This document shows, piece by piece, positions 20,911 through 30,814 of a DNA stretch of 42,785 nt. Below the pieces are notes generated by a model. The model did no database searches. It saw only the letters and a list, made by a program, of their open reading frames with translations, and was not told where the DNA came from. The translations under genes were made by a program, and so were the position numbers. Within the stretch, counting starts at the first letter, position 1. Every line of letters starts with the position of its first letter. Source of the stretch: Candidatus Absconditabacterales bacterium (GTDB lineage: Bacteria; Patescibacteriota; Gracilibacteria; Absconditabacterales; Absconditicoccaceae); contig CALHCH010000037.1 of the NCBI GenBank assembly GCA_937930555.1, positions 1 through 42,785 on the forward strand. Reading direction: 5' to 3'.

Positions 20911-20940
20911 AAAACTCTCAACTTGTTTTGAGAGTTTTTT
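20911..20940. terminator. Terminator after tRNA-His, also serving the convergent toxin gene
   Basis: AAAACTCTCAA / TTGAGAGTTTT hairpin with T-run on the plus strand and A-run on the other. Nearly the same stem recurs at 27326-27355. Confidence 0.85.
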
Positions 20941-20955
20941 GATTGTGGAATGAAA

Positions 20956-21354
20956 TTAAAGTTTTCAACATATATCAAAAGTATCTTTATATTCCTTTTT
21001 GACTATATCTTTCCGTCGTTTGGTTTCTCATTTGTTTTTGGGTATATGTGTTTTCATATAGATCAAAAGAACATCAAATTTACTCGTCTTTTTGTCTCGG
21101 TGTATAATTGCTCTGTTTCAAGATGCATGTGGAGAAATTTTGGATCAAGCAATACTAAATTCAATTTTTAGTATAGAAGAGTCGTCATATGAAATTATTT
21201 CTTCAATCAATGTTGTTTTTAGAAATTTATCAACACGTTCTATCATAAGAGATATGGCATTGTAGGTTTTATGTCGAGCGGTTTTATACTTCTTTTTAAA
21301 ACTTTTTAAGAAATGGCGTTCGGCATATTTCTGTATGAGTATACTAGTAGACAT
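20956..21354 (-). CDS. Putative toxin partner of the Panacea antitoxin
   Basis: 132 basic residues starting MSTSILIQKYAERHFLKSFK. The start codon lies inside the last codons of the antitoxin gene (11-base overlap), indicating translational coupling. Later features are DDSSILKIEFSIAGSKISPH, SGNRAIIHRDKKTSKFDVLL, and IYMKTHIPKNKGET then RRKDIVKKEY. The pattern of a small basic protein with a GNR...LLIY.KTH core recalls RelE-like ribonuclease toxins, but I do not recognise a specific family; the toxin role rests mostly on the genetic arrangement. An upstream Met at 21384 would add ten residues. Confidence 0.7.
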
Positions 21355-22033
21355 TTGCAGGGTCTTCTTGAGTGATAAAATCATAAGATATCAGCTCTTT
21401 GTCATCACACATCATCCATGGGAGTTGATTGTGGGTAAATGTGACAATATCATTTGTGTTTTTTCTTTGTCGTTTTTTTGAAATTTCCATCAATAATTCT
21501 TTTTCTTCATTGCTGAGCAAAGTATCTTGAGTATCAGTGATATTGGAAATCATATGAGCGGATCATTTTATTTCCAAAAGAATAGACTCATCTGCGGTAA
21601 GCTCCTCGATAGTGGTAAAGTATATGTCTGGTACAGGTCATTGCTTGATTCTTCTATATTTGAGTCCAGTGATTGGGGTGAGATGATTGTAATATCGAGC
21701 AAAGTCCAATAGGTAGCAAAGTTTTGCTAATTTTGTTTTTGTAATCTTGAGATCATGTTCTGCTCATCAATATTTAATAAAGTTTTTGATTATTTGCTTG
21801 TACTTTTCTCGATCAAAAGTGTTCTCATCATGTATTATTGCTCATGTTTTTTGATCAACAAAATCTGAAACATTGCACTCATACAAATTTGCCAATTTAA
21901 CCGCTTGTCATAGAGTCAAATCACTTTTTCATTGTTCGATGCGACTATATGTCTGACGAGAAACACAAAGTAATTCAGCTATTTCTTGCTGATTCAATCA
22001 CCTGTCTCTACGTAGTTCTTGAATATTGATCAT
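21344..22033 (-). CDS. HTH-Panacea (DUF4065) antitoxin
   Basis: 229 residues. Residues 1-60 (MINIQELRRDRGLNQQEIAE, VSRQTYSRIEQGKSDLTLGQ) are an XRE-type helix-turn-helix with UGA-encoded glycines. From about 95, ITKTKLAKLCYLLDFARYY, LTPITGLKYRRIKQGPVPD match the Panacea/SocA-like domain (K.aKL.Y..D......G..ItG..Y....GPVP). This domain acts as an antitoxin for many unrelated toxins. The C-terminal part (about 150-229) is specific and acidic. The overlapping downstream gene is the natural toxin candidate. The HTH suggests autoregulation. Confidence 0.85.
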
Positions 22034-22340
22034 TAGCTGTATTATCAATAAATGGTAAAATTATAAACATTATTCTTTTAATTACAAGAAAATGTTATAT
22101 TATTTAACATATAGTGTTCGAAAAATCTTCGAAGAAGATTGCCAAGAAACTCGCTTCGTGTAAATAAAGATCATAGCGATCTTTGTGTGAGAATAGTCTA
22201 AACGTCTTCGAACGTGACCGCAAGAAGTGTTCTGAAGTAAAACGAATTCTTATCAGAATTTGTTTTATTCGCGTTCGATTTGAGTATCACTCAGATATCT
22301 CTATAGTGAGAGTAATACACTTTTGCTCTCACTATATACT
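22034..22340. other. Hairpin-rich intergenic region before the type IIG R-M gene
   Basis: 307 bases without a credible gene. In order: AATCTTC/GAAGATT hairpin (22124-22140), AAAGATC/GATCTTT hairpin (22166-22184), a 12-base AAAACGAATTCT/AGAATTTGTTTT hairpin with TATC loop (22239-22266), and the 10-base inverted repeat listed separately. Antitoxin transcription leaves to the left and R-M transcription to the right. Confidence 0.6.
22303..22335. promoter_or_regulatory. Perfect 10-bp inverted repeat just upstream of the R-M start codon
   Basis: ATAGTGAGAG and CTCTCACTAT separated by 13 bases, ending five bases before the ATG at 22341. It could be an operator for the R-M gene or an RNA hairpin masking its ribosome-binding region. 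Confidence 0.5.
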
Positions 22341-25300
22341 ATGGCACAGCTGTTTTCCAAGACGACCATACAGGATCAGATACAGATATATGATGGCGTA
22401 GATATGTCAGATGCTATCCAGATCGTCACAGACCTATATGCAGATCAAAAAAACTGACTCACCAAGGATGAGACGAGATACGAGCAGCGTTTCAATGGAT
22501 TGTTTTTTGGTGAATTGTTGTGATATGAAGAAAACAAAAATAGACACCCCAAAGCGAGTACGCCAGTGTGAGGAAAGATAGCTGATCTCGGACTGGGTAT
22601 ATACTCGGATGGCAAGTATAGCTATGAGTGAGTACGTGTGATAGTAGAGCTCAAATGATCTACTGCCTCACTAGACAAAAAACAAGCATCCTATGGTGGG
22701 CAGACACCCGTAGACCAATGATTTGGATATAAGACATCGTTTACCCAAGATCCACGACTGGTGGTGAGCAATTTTGGTAGTATCAGGCTATATAGGGACA
22801 ACAAGCAGGACTATGAGGTGTGGACACTAGAGGAGCTAGCCAGTGGAGACAATGACTGGTATGAACTCAAAAAACTCCTCCTCCTGATGCAAAAGAAAAA
22901 CCTCATCGCTGCAAGCGGTGAGTCATATACCCAAAAACTCCTCACCAAGTTTCGTTATGATCAAGAGCATATCAGCAAGAAGTTTTATACTGAATACAAG
23001 GCGTTGAGACTGGAGCTGATCAATGATATCAGATCTCGCAATGACTGAGTGACGATCGATCTCGTCGTAGAAAAAGCACAAAAACTTATAGATCGCGTGA
23101 TTTTTGTTCATTTTTGTGAAGACAAGGGATTGTTGCCTGCGGATAAACTCAAGGAGGTGATCGAGTTTGGAGAAAAAGCGATGAGTCCGACGTTTCAGAC
23201 GCTGACCAACTTTTTTGAGGCGGTAAATAGCGGGAGTCCCAAGCTGGAGATACCTAATGGATATAATGGATGATTGTTTCATAAGGATCCTGAGCTGGAT
23301 GCGTTGCAGGTAGGGGATGAGATATGTCGCAAGTTTGTGGCGTTGTGATTGTATGATTTTGATGGGGAGCTCTCGGTCAATATACTGGGGCATATTTTTG
23401 AACAATCGATCTCTGATCTGGAGCAGCTCAAGATAGATCTGCTGGGCACCGAGACACAGACCGATGATCTCGTGGAGACCAAAACCTCCAAACGCAAAAA
23501 GGATGGGATTTTTTATACGCCTGAGTACATCGTGGACTATATCATCCAGCACTCGCTGATGACACGACTAGAGGAGCAAGAGGCTGCCTGTATGGCCAAG
23601 ATCGGTAAAAAAAAATGATATAAGGATGAGCTAGAGGCGACGATGGCATATCAGGCGATCTTGCAGTGAGTCAAGGTGCTAGATCCTGCCTGTGGGTCTG
23701 GTGCGTTTTTGGTCAAGGTATTTGACTACCTGTATGCAGAAAACAAGCGTGTGGGTGCTATCGTGGGGTCGTTGTTTGATGATGATGCACTGTACAAAAA
23801 CATCCTGAGCCAAAACATCTACGGAGTCGATCTCAATGCCGAATCTGTAGAGATCACCAAGCTCTCACTCTGGCTCAAATCAGCTCAAAAATGAAAGAAA
23901 CTCAATAACCTAGATAAAAATATCAAGTGCGGAAATTCTTTGATCGATGATCCTGAGGTGGCAGGAGATAAGGCGTTTGACTGGCATATAGAATTTAAGG
24001 ATATAATGAATGAATGAGGGTTTGATGTGGTGGTGGGGAATCCGCCTTATGTTTCATTTCAAAATATTCAGAAGAAAATTAAGAGACATATGAGTGTCAT
24101 ATACCAATCTGCTACTTGAAAATATGATTTATATGTGTTGTTTGTGGAATTAGCGATCAACACACTAAAGCATTGATGAAAATTTTCATATATTATTCCG
24201 AATAAATTCATTCTCTCAGAGTATTGAAATTGAATGAAGGGAGTAGTTTTAGAAAACTCTATAGTTTGATTACTTGATTTACAAGAAATCAATGTTTTTG
24301 AGGATGCTTCTACATATCCTTGTATTCTAACTGTTTCGAAACAGAGCATTAAAAATAATTCATTTCAGTATGTTTATGTAACAGATCAGGAGCTGAATTG
24401 AAAGAAGCAAATGATCAAGCAAGACTGATTGTGAGTTAGTTGACGATCTTTGGCGAGTGAATTAACTTGAGATATTCTTCTTAAAATTGAAAAATGAAAC
24501 ACTTCCCTCAAGGAATTGGCTAATGAGATAACGCAAGGCCTTAGAACTTGAAAATTAGATGTTTTTTGCACAGATTTAAATGTTGAATTTATTGAGGATA
24601 GATGATTCAGTAAAAATTTGATACACAGAGTTTACACCTGAAGTAATGTTAAAAGATATCAATTTAATTTTGATGAAAATTATATTTGTTATCCATACAC
24701 AGCAGATTGAAGTATTATTGATATTGATAATTTTCCAAATTGGAGAAAATATTTTCTTGAAAATAAAGAACTTCTAATGAAAAGAAAAGATAGTTGAAAA
24801 ATATTTTCTGACACTGCAAAAAAATATTATGAATATCGAGATAAAAAACAGGTGGTCTTCAATAAGCCAAAAATAGTTTTTCCAGATATTTCAAAGCAAA
24901 ATAATTTCTTCTTAGATCTCGAATGAATACCATACATTAATAGTTGTTATTGAATTTTTTTAAAAGATGTTTCTTTGTATAAATTTGTAACTTTAATATT
25001 AAACTCTAAAATCTTTTGATTTTATATTAAAAATGTGTCTCCATCAGTAAGATGATGATACTTTAGATATAAAACATGATATTTGCAAAAATTTCATATC
25101 CCAATAATTGATAAGATTCAAATTGATGGATATGATGCGATATATGAAAAAATATCCCAATGCCATACAAAGTATTATACAACACTCCAGCAGACACTCG
25201 ATCTCCTGCAGAGTGAGTACTGACTCGACAAGATCCCCAAAAAGCTCCAGAAATTTACGGAGCTTGATTTTGAGACATTTGTAAAAACGCTCAAGCTCAA

Positions 25301-25472
25301 GAAACTCTCCCTGGATCAGAAAGAAGAACTGATGGCATACTTCAACAAAAAGCACAAGCTCCTCTCCGACCTCCAGTCTCAGATCGACACGCTCGATAGC
25401 GAGATAGACGAGATGGTGTTTGATCTATATGGGTTGAGCGAGGAGGAGAGAAGGATTGTGTTGGGAGGGTAG
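22341..25472 (+). CDS. Type IIG restriction-modification enzyme (fused nuclease, N6-adenine methylase and specificity)
   Basis: 1043 residues. The N-terminal nuclease region has GKIADLGLGIYSDG and VIVELKG (D...ExK, ELK at about 103). The methylase has DPACGSGAFLVKVFDYLY (SAM-binding motif I, about 448), NIYGVDLNAESVEITKLS, and VVVGNPPYVSFQ (catalytic NPPY, about 567). A TaqI/Eco57I-like target-recognition half follows, then a coiled-coil C-terminus (LDLLQSEYGLDKIPKKLQKF, DLQSQIDTLDSEIDEMVFDL). From about 24057 to 25150 the gene turns markedly A/T-rich and UGA-dense, then returns to background, as expected if the recognition domain was exchanged. One polypeptide would both cut and protect. Confidence 0.92.
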
Positions 25473-25493
25473 ATTTATTTACAAAAACTTGTA

Positions 25494-26033
25494 ATGAAAG
25501 ACTTAATGAATGATAAGGTTACTATAATTAAACCTGATTGACTGACTAGTGAATTAGAGTGTAGTTTTCAGTCGAAAGCAATCTATGTTGATTGAACATA
25601 TGATCTAGCTGACGAATGAGATAGGGTAATTAGAAAAATAACTGATACAAAGTCAGAGGAGTATGTAATTGATTGAATTGAGTACTTTGCTATTTGAGAT
25701 AGACTTATGGCTCATACTAAAATCACATACTCTAAAAGTAATAAACCACAGAAGAATCATCCTGCAAATATATCTATATGAACAGTAAATCAATATTGAG
25801 GAAATTTTACAGCAGTAAATAATTGAAATGTCATTGTTCAAGACACAGATATTGACAGTATAATTAAGCTAATAAACTCTCAGGACTACAAAAATAAAGA
25901 GGAATTAAAATCAATCTTAGAGGAGTATAAATTATCCAAAGATGAATCTAAAATTCGTAAATTCTTTTCTTTATTTTCAGATGTTGCTAGTTTATCACAA
26001 TTGATTGCCTGGATCTTGTCATTAACTTGATAA
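25494..26033 (+). CDS. Hypothetical protein between the type IIG enzyme and Fic
   Basis: 179 residues, A/T-rich, almost all glycines UGA. N-terminal half: a beta-rich stretch with YVIDGIEYFAIGDRLMAH. The centre has ANISIGTVNQYGGNFTAVNN then GNVIVQDTD, a beta/Asn-Gly pattern that recalls effector-associated modules of defence proteins (weak resemblance). The C-terminus is helical with IIKLINSQDYKNKEELKSIL and a hydrophobic end LSQLIAWILSLTG. The last sense codon is UGA before UAA. Starts 21 bases after the R-M stop and ends 30 before the Fic start: probably one operon. Confidence 0.7.
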
Positions 26034-26063
26034 GACTCTTTCTTAATTTTTTCTATTTCAAGC

Positions 26064-27110
26064 ATGCTCAACTTTACCCTAACAAACACCATGATACGCG
26101 AGATAGAACAAATCTATCGTGTTTGGTGAGTGATCGAAAACGCTCCCATCGTACCAGAACGAGAACAAAAACTCAAACATATAGCCAGACTACGTAGCTG
26201 AGTCTACAGCACCAAGATAGAATGAAACCGTATCTCCTATGATGATGCAGAAAAAATGCTTCGTGGAGAAAAAATCGAAGCTAGACCAAGAGATCAACAA
26301 GAACTAAACAATTATATGAATGTCTTGGATTATATTGAACAACAAGAATCCACCAAAGAAATCACAGATAAGCATATCTTCAAAATACATCAACTGACGA
26401 CCAAAAAAATCCTAGATTCATGATATCATAACAAGCGAAGAAATGAGGCAAATGCAGTGTATAACGAATGATGATGAATCGTGTATCTTCCACCAGAATG
26501 GAAAGAAGTACCAAAGCTTATGGATGACTTACTACATTATATCAATACGCAAGATGAAGTATCCGTAATTATTAGAGCTGCATTGTTGCATCATTGATTT
26601 GTAATCATACATCCATTCATAGATGGGAACTGAAGAACAGCCAGAGCGTTGACTCAATTATTTTTGTATCAACAATGATTCAATACCAAAAAATATTTCT
26701 CTCTAGAAGAATACTACGATAATGATCTCACTAATTACTATGAAGCTATCTTTATAGGAAACGATTTCTATCAAGCACAAAAAGAGTGAATAGATAGTGT
26801 AAAGTTTATAGAGTATTTTCTTGCCTGACTAGCTCATGAACTAAACTACCTTAAAAAGAAAGTATCATCAATCTCACAAGACAGCAAGCGAGAAGAAAAG
26901 TTAAAAAAAGCATGACTGAGCAATAGACAAATACATATAGCAACAACGATCAAAGAAAAATGAATAGTAAGCTCTTCAGACTTGCTCGCTATCTACAATG
27001 TGAGTAGTGCAACTATCAAAAGAGATCTCAAGAAACTCTCTGATGCCTGACTTATCATTGCTCAATGAGATACTAAAGCAAGAAAGTATCTTCCAATTAT
27101 GAGCGAATAA
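26064..27110 (+). CDS. Class II Fic-family AMP-transferase with N-terminal inhibitory motif and C-terminal winged helix
   Basis: 348 residues. MLNFTLTNTMIREIEQIYRV is the usual N-terminus (an internal ATG at 26091 is less likely). VYSTKIEGNRISYDDAE contains the (S/T)xxxEG inhibitory motif that holds class II Fic enzymes inactive. The active site is IIHPFIDGNGRTARAL with the catalytic His; the Gly of NGR is UGA (26631). A GGGIVYLPP flap carries three consecutive UGA codons. From about 275, SNRQIHIATTIKEKGIVSSS and VSSATIKRDLKKLSDAG form a winged-helix DNA-binding domain. Likely modifies a target by AMPylation and may autoregulate. It sits in a defence operon with the R-M gene. Confidence 0.93.
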
Positions 27111-27325
27111 TGATCGAAAAGTGAGCGAAATATTTATTTCCCAAATTTTTTCATCTAGCTTGCAAAGCTTTAATTGTTATGACAGTGATTGTAATTTTTT
27201 AATCATTTTTTGTAAAACACAAACATGTCAGTATTTGAGCTATTCTTAGAGGATACGCATGGATAGTATAGCTTTTCCACGATTGTACTAGGTAGTTTCA
27301 AACATAGTAACAATCAAAAAGTATC

Positions 27326-27355
27326 AAAAAACTCTCAAAATCGTTGAGAGTTTTT
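27326..27355. terminator. Bidirectional terminator between Fic and SOUL genes
   Basis: ACTCTCAA / TTGAGAG hairpin between A-run and T-run. The genes converge here. The preceding 27111-27325 holds no credible gene. Confidence 0.85.
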
Positions 27356-27379
27356 GTCTAGTATGGGGCAAAAAATGAT

Positions 27380-28147
27380 TTACTCACTTGCATTGAGCTC
27401 TACCCACAACTCATTTCTCCTATTTTTTGAAGCAACCCAAGGTCCGTCATACAGTGAGAGGGTAGGGAGTCCATATCGTACGATACCTACTTTGCTTAGT
27501 TGCTGCTGAAACTCAGCTCGCTGTGCATCCACCACACTCTCAGACGTCCAACCTGAGAATCTTTTTACTGCTTTTAGCGATCCTGGGACTTGCTTGAGTA
27601 TGATCCTATCGGTGTTTGGCTGTGGGAGTGTCTGCATAGTCCACTGACTCGGCATGATAAATGCTGTCTCATATGAGTCAGTATCTAGCGGTATCCTCAT
27701 CACAGGCGAGGTCATAGCGATCTCAGCCCTATCACTATTGTTGCCAAATATATACGACGAAAGATACTCAAAAGCGTCATCATTGTTTTGGCCGAGTGGT
27801 CAGTCATTGCGTACTATAGCTAGTATCTGATCTGGGAGCTGCACGATCTCAAATCCATCATACGACTCAGCAAAATCTTCGCGAGTCAGCTGTTTTTTTG
27901 CATTTTTTTGTATTCACGTTAAGAGGTAGTTTACTATATATGTCGCCTTGTCTGTAGATACTTGCTTGGATATTGTATCTAGTGCTGCTATCACCTTCTC
28001 ACGAAACGGTTTTCATTGTCTGATGATGAGTATCTCTAGCTCTGTGATCTTGGTGTCTAGGAGAGAGGTGAGCTCGTCGCTGGGAGTATATGCGTAGGCG
28101 CTAGTGGAGCATAGTAGGAGAGCGAGGATGCTAAGGATGTATTTCAT
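27380..28147 (-). CDS. Exported SOUL-family heme-binding protein
   Basis: 255 residues. A signal peptide (MKYILSILALLLCSTSAYAY) is followed by a helical segment. The SOUL/HEBP fold comprises DRAEIAMTSPVMRIPLDTDS, YETAFIMPSQWTMQTLPQPN, ILKQVPGSLKAVKRFSGWTS and GLPTLSLYDGPWVASKNRRN, matching the family's IAMTSPV...F.MP...LP.P...V.l...P....AV..FSG. Family members bind heme or porphyrin; why a reduced-genome bacterium exports one is open. Downstream of the baseplate-J-like gene (25-base gap, same strand). Confidence 0.9.
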
Positions 28148-28172
28148 GACAAAATATAGAGGCTAAAACTCC

Positions 28173-29720
28173 TTACTCATCAAACTTAAATGAAATCCTT
28201 GATTTGACGGTAGGAATAGTGGAGTATCGACGAGGGGAGATAGATATTTTTGCTGCATCGATTTCTGGATATGAGAGGATGATTTTCTTGGCTTCTTCGG
28301 CATCTAGACCTATAATTCTATCTTTGATTTCGTTGATGACTCAGAGTGCGTCTTCATTTATATTGTACATCTTGATCACGGGGACCTTAGTGGGTATGAT
28401 ATAATGAAACGGCAACTTCTCATTGGCTTCGACATGGATCTTGTCATACATTGTGATACCATTGCGGTCATACTGGTGTACATATATACTATCTTGGGCT
28501 CTTTGGGTGAGGTATTGTTCTACTACATTTTTTAGATCTGGTCGGTATATATATGGGTAGTAGAGATTGGTTTCTATTTTTCATTCCACAAATGATGTTT
28601 TTTCTCCTACTTCAGACGTAGTGATCAGCTCATTGAGTTCATAGTTGTATAGATCTTCGTAGGGCAGCACAATAATATCTGGATCTCACTCGATATTTGT
28701 TTTCAAAAAATTTGACTTACCACTCTCCATATTGTTTACGATATCTTGTTCGATTTGTTTGACGTCTTCTTCGATCACTGTACCCGTCTCTATCGTCTCT
28801 CCACCCGCAAAATCTCTCACCGCCGCCGCCCGTACTGTGGGCTGATCATCAGACTCATCTTGTAGATTTTTGAAGTATAGCATCTTACCTTTTGGTATAT
28901 TTCACAGCTCTCAGATCATCTGACCATTTTCAAAATTGCTTTCTGCTACCACCTTGACTCTAGCTGTACCAGGATCTTCAGGTGTTCAGGCAGGTACATC
29001 TATTCTTTTTTGGGTTTTGTATAGCACTCACTCATCAGTGATCAGAGTAGAATTATCCAACAACGAATACGTAAAATCATTGGTGTTTTTGATCTCTACA
29101 GTACCAGATGCTGGTTTTTGACTATACTTGATATTTTGCACATTGAGGTTCATAGTGTATTTGTATGGTAGGCTGCCTATATGATAGGGCAGCGAGAGGT
29201 ACGACTGAAACTGATGTACCTGTTTGTCCTGCACAGGAAAATAACGAAAATTGTACACCACATGTTCTATCTGATATGCGGGATTGATCTTGATGGTCGT
29301 ATTGGGTGATATCAGCGTCCAAAAAACGTATAGCAAGGTAATCAATACTCACAACTCAGCAAGTAATACAAATGCAGAAAAGTAACTCTTTTTGATAAGT
29401 AGATTTTTGTGAAAACTTGTCGCGGTACCTAGATATTTTTTATAGCTTTTGATTTTTGACCACCAGTTTTGTAGTTGTTCGTCTACGTACACGAGGTTTG
29501 ATGATTGGAGGTATCTCTTGGTTTTGATGGTGCGTGATACAAATGTGACATCTAGATGGAGCTCTTGTATGAGATTTTCTAGGTAGTTGCTTCGTCGTTT
29601 ATGCTGAAAAATACGATGATCCGGATGTATATCCAAAACAACTTTTTTGTAGTTTGGTACTTTCTTGAGTGCTTGCACGATCTTGTATATGCTATCGTGC
29701 TCTCCAAATTGTATTTTCAT
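28173..29720 (-). CDS. Single-pass membrane protein with baseplate-J-like extracytoplasmic domain
   Basis: 515 residues. A cytoplasmic part (MKIQFGEHDSIYKIVQALKK, VVLDIHPDHRIFQHKRRSNY) precedes one membrane segment (FSAFVLLAELGVLITLLYVF, about 115-135). The exterior part has ASGTVEIKNTNDFTYSLLDN, STLITDEGVLYKTQKRIDVP, then PGTARVKVVAESNFENGQ and IGELGNIPKGKMLYFKNL, which resembles the baseplate J-type domain found in many CPR membrane proteins. The C-terminus holds EEAKKIILSYPEIDAAKISI. A cell-surface assembly role is inferred. Followed closely by the SOUL gene. Confidence 0.75.
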
Positions 29721-29787
29721 CAGCTACTCTAATGTAAACGATTTTTTTAAGCGTATTTTTACTCTAAAATAATTTTTGTGGGATTTG

Positions 29788-29920
29788 TAGTAAATAGACT
29801 TTAAATTTAGGTGTATTTACTACGTAGTATATCGACGTAATTATAAGATATGACCTACTGTTTGACGATCTCGTGAGGTACAATAAATAGTTCAATTTTA
29901 TAATCGATATACTATATGAT
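29788..29920. repeat. 133-bp inverted repeat, copy A
   Basis: Starts TAGTAAATAGACTTTAAATT and contains the palindrome TACTACGTAGTA, CTCGTGAGGTACAAT and TTCAATTTTATAATCGATAT. The reverse complement of 35018-35150 matches it without gaps; comparing block by block I count about 13 differences in 120 bases, and the last 10-15 bases diverge more. No open reading frame. The rest of the 29721-29955 gap is A/T-rich with no gene. Confidence 0.9.
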
Positions 29921-29955
29921 ACTTTGAGTTTGTAAAGCAAAAAGAGCTATATGTT

Positions 29956-30768
29956 TTATTGTCTTTGATCTGTATGCAAACGTAAATTGGTATAAAAATG
30001 ATACACGCGAAAGTATTTCCATACGATGACTCACACTGCTCACAAGAGGGCGATATTTTTGATATCTCGAGTTTTGATCAATGAAAATACGAGATGTCTA
30101 GGATATGCCTGAAATAAGATCAAAAGGCACACCATACACAAAAATACTACCCATCACACAAAGCCATATCCTCTCATCTGCGGTCTACGTGCACGCAGGA
30201 TCTTGGTGATCAGCAGGAGTACCAGTGCGATGCACGATAGATACAATCCTAGTGGCATCACCGTATCATATCTAGCCACATTGGACTCAGGATGAAACGC
30301 TGATATAGATAGGTAGCCATCACTAGGCTCTCAAATAAAATTGTCTCATAATAACAGAAAAAATCCTAAGGGTATACATGCTCGCATCATACTCAAAAAT
30401 CGAGTATCTATCCATCTCACATGTGTATGTGGATCAGCTATGCTGGACAAAAAATGTCTGACACATCATCAGATCGCTATCACAATACCTACTAGATGAA
30501 ACGTATAGTCAGCTGGGGATATATATGATAGGAGCTGGTGTCGCGTGCTAGGTATGATCACAAAGTCACCTATGAGATACCATACATACTGCGAGACAAA
30601 ATATATTACTATCAAATAGGCTGGGACTCTTTTTCCAAACTCAGATCGATCGATATCGTAAAATCTTGCATATCTTTTGGTGGCTCGCAAAAACGTGAGT
30701 ATGCATATAATGATACCTATCCCTGTCATATGTAGCTGCGTCCCAAAAATATCTAAGAAAGGATACAT
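29956..30768 (-). CDS. Lgt-like membrane protein (divergent prolipoprotein diacylglyceryl transferase)
   Basis: 270 residues, seven or so hydrophobic segments. The N-terminus MYPFLDIFGTQLHMTGIGII, the FHLVGIVIAIGG segment, and PLGFFLLLGDNFIGEPSDGY resemble Lgt (HGG loop and GRxGNFxNxExxG). However, the Arg of GRxGNF is missing (LLLGDNF), so catalysis by the standard mechanism is doubtful. PLGLYLSCIALVLLLITKIL and a basic C-terminal loop (RARRPQMRGYGF) follow. If active it would attach diacylglycerol to lipoprotein precursors. Downstream of rny on the same strand. Confidence 0.55.
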
Positions 30769-30775
30769 AGTAAAT

Positions 30776-30810
30776 AAAGTTTAAATTTTAAAATTTAAAT
30801 TTTAAACTTT
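30776..30810. repeat. A/T-only palindrome between rny and lgt-like gene
   Basis: AAAGTTTAAA ... TTTAAACTTT, a 10-bp perfect outer stem around an A/T-only interior, between two genes read on the minus strand. It could be a weak terminator or RNA-processing site. Confidence 0.5.
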
Positions 30811-30814
30811 AATT

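Noticed and set aside
2536-25472. Apparent pseudogenes with many internal stops (miaB, hydrolases, MBL protein, R-M)
   Set aside because: All internal stops are UGA and coincide with glycine positions; no internal UAA or UAG was found in these frames.
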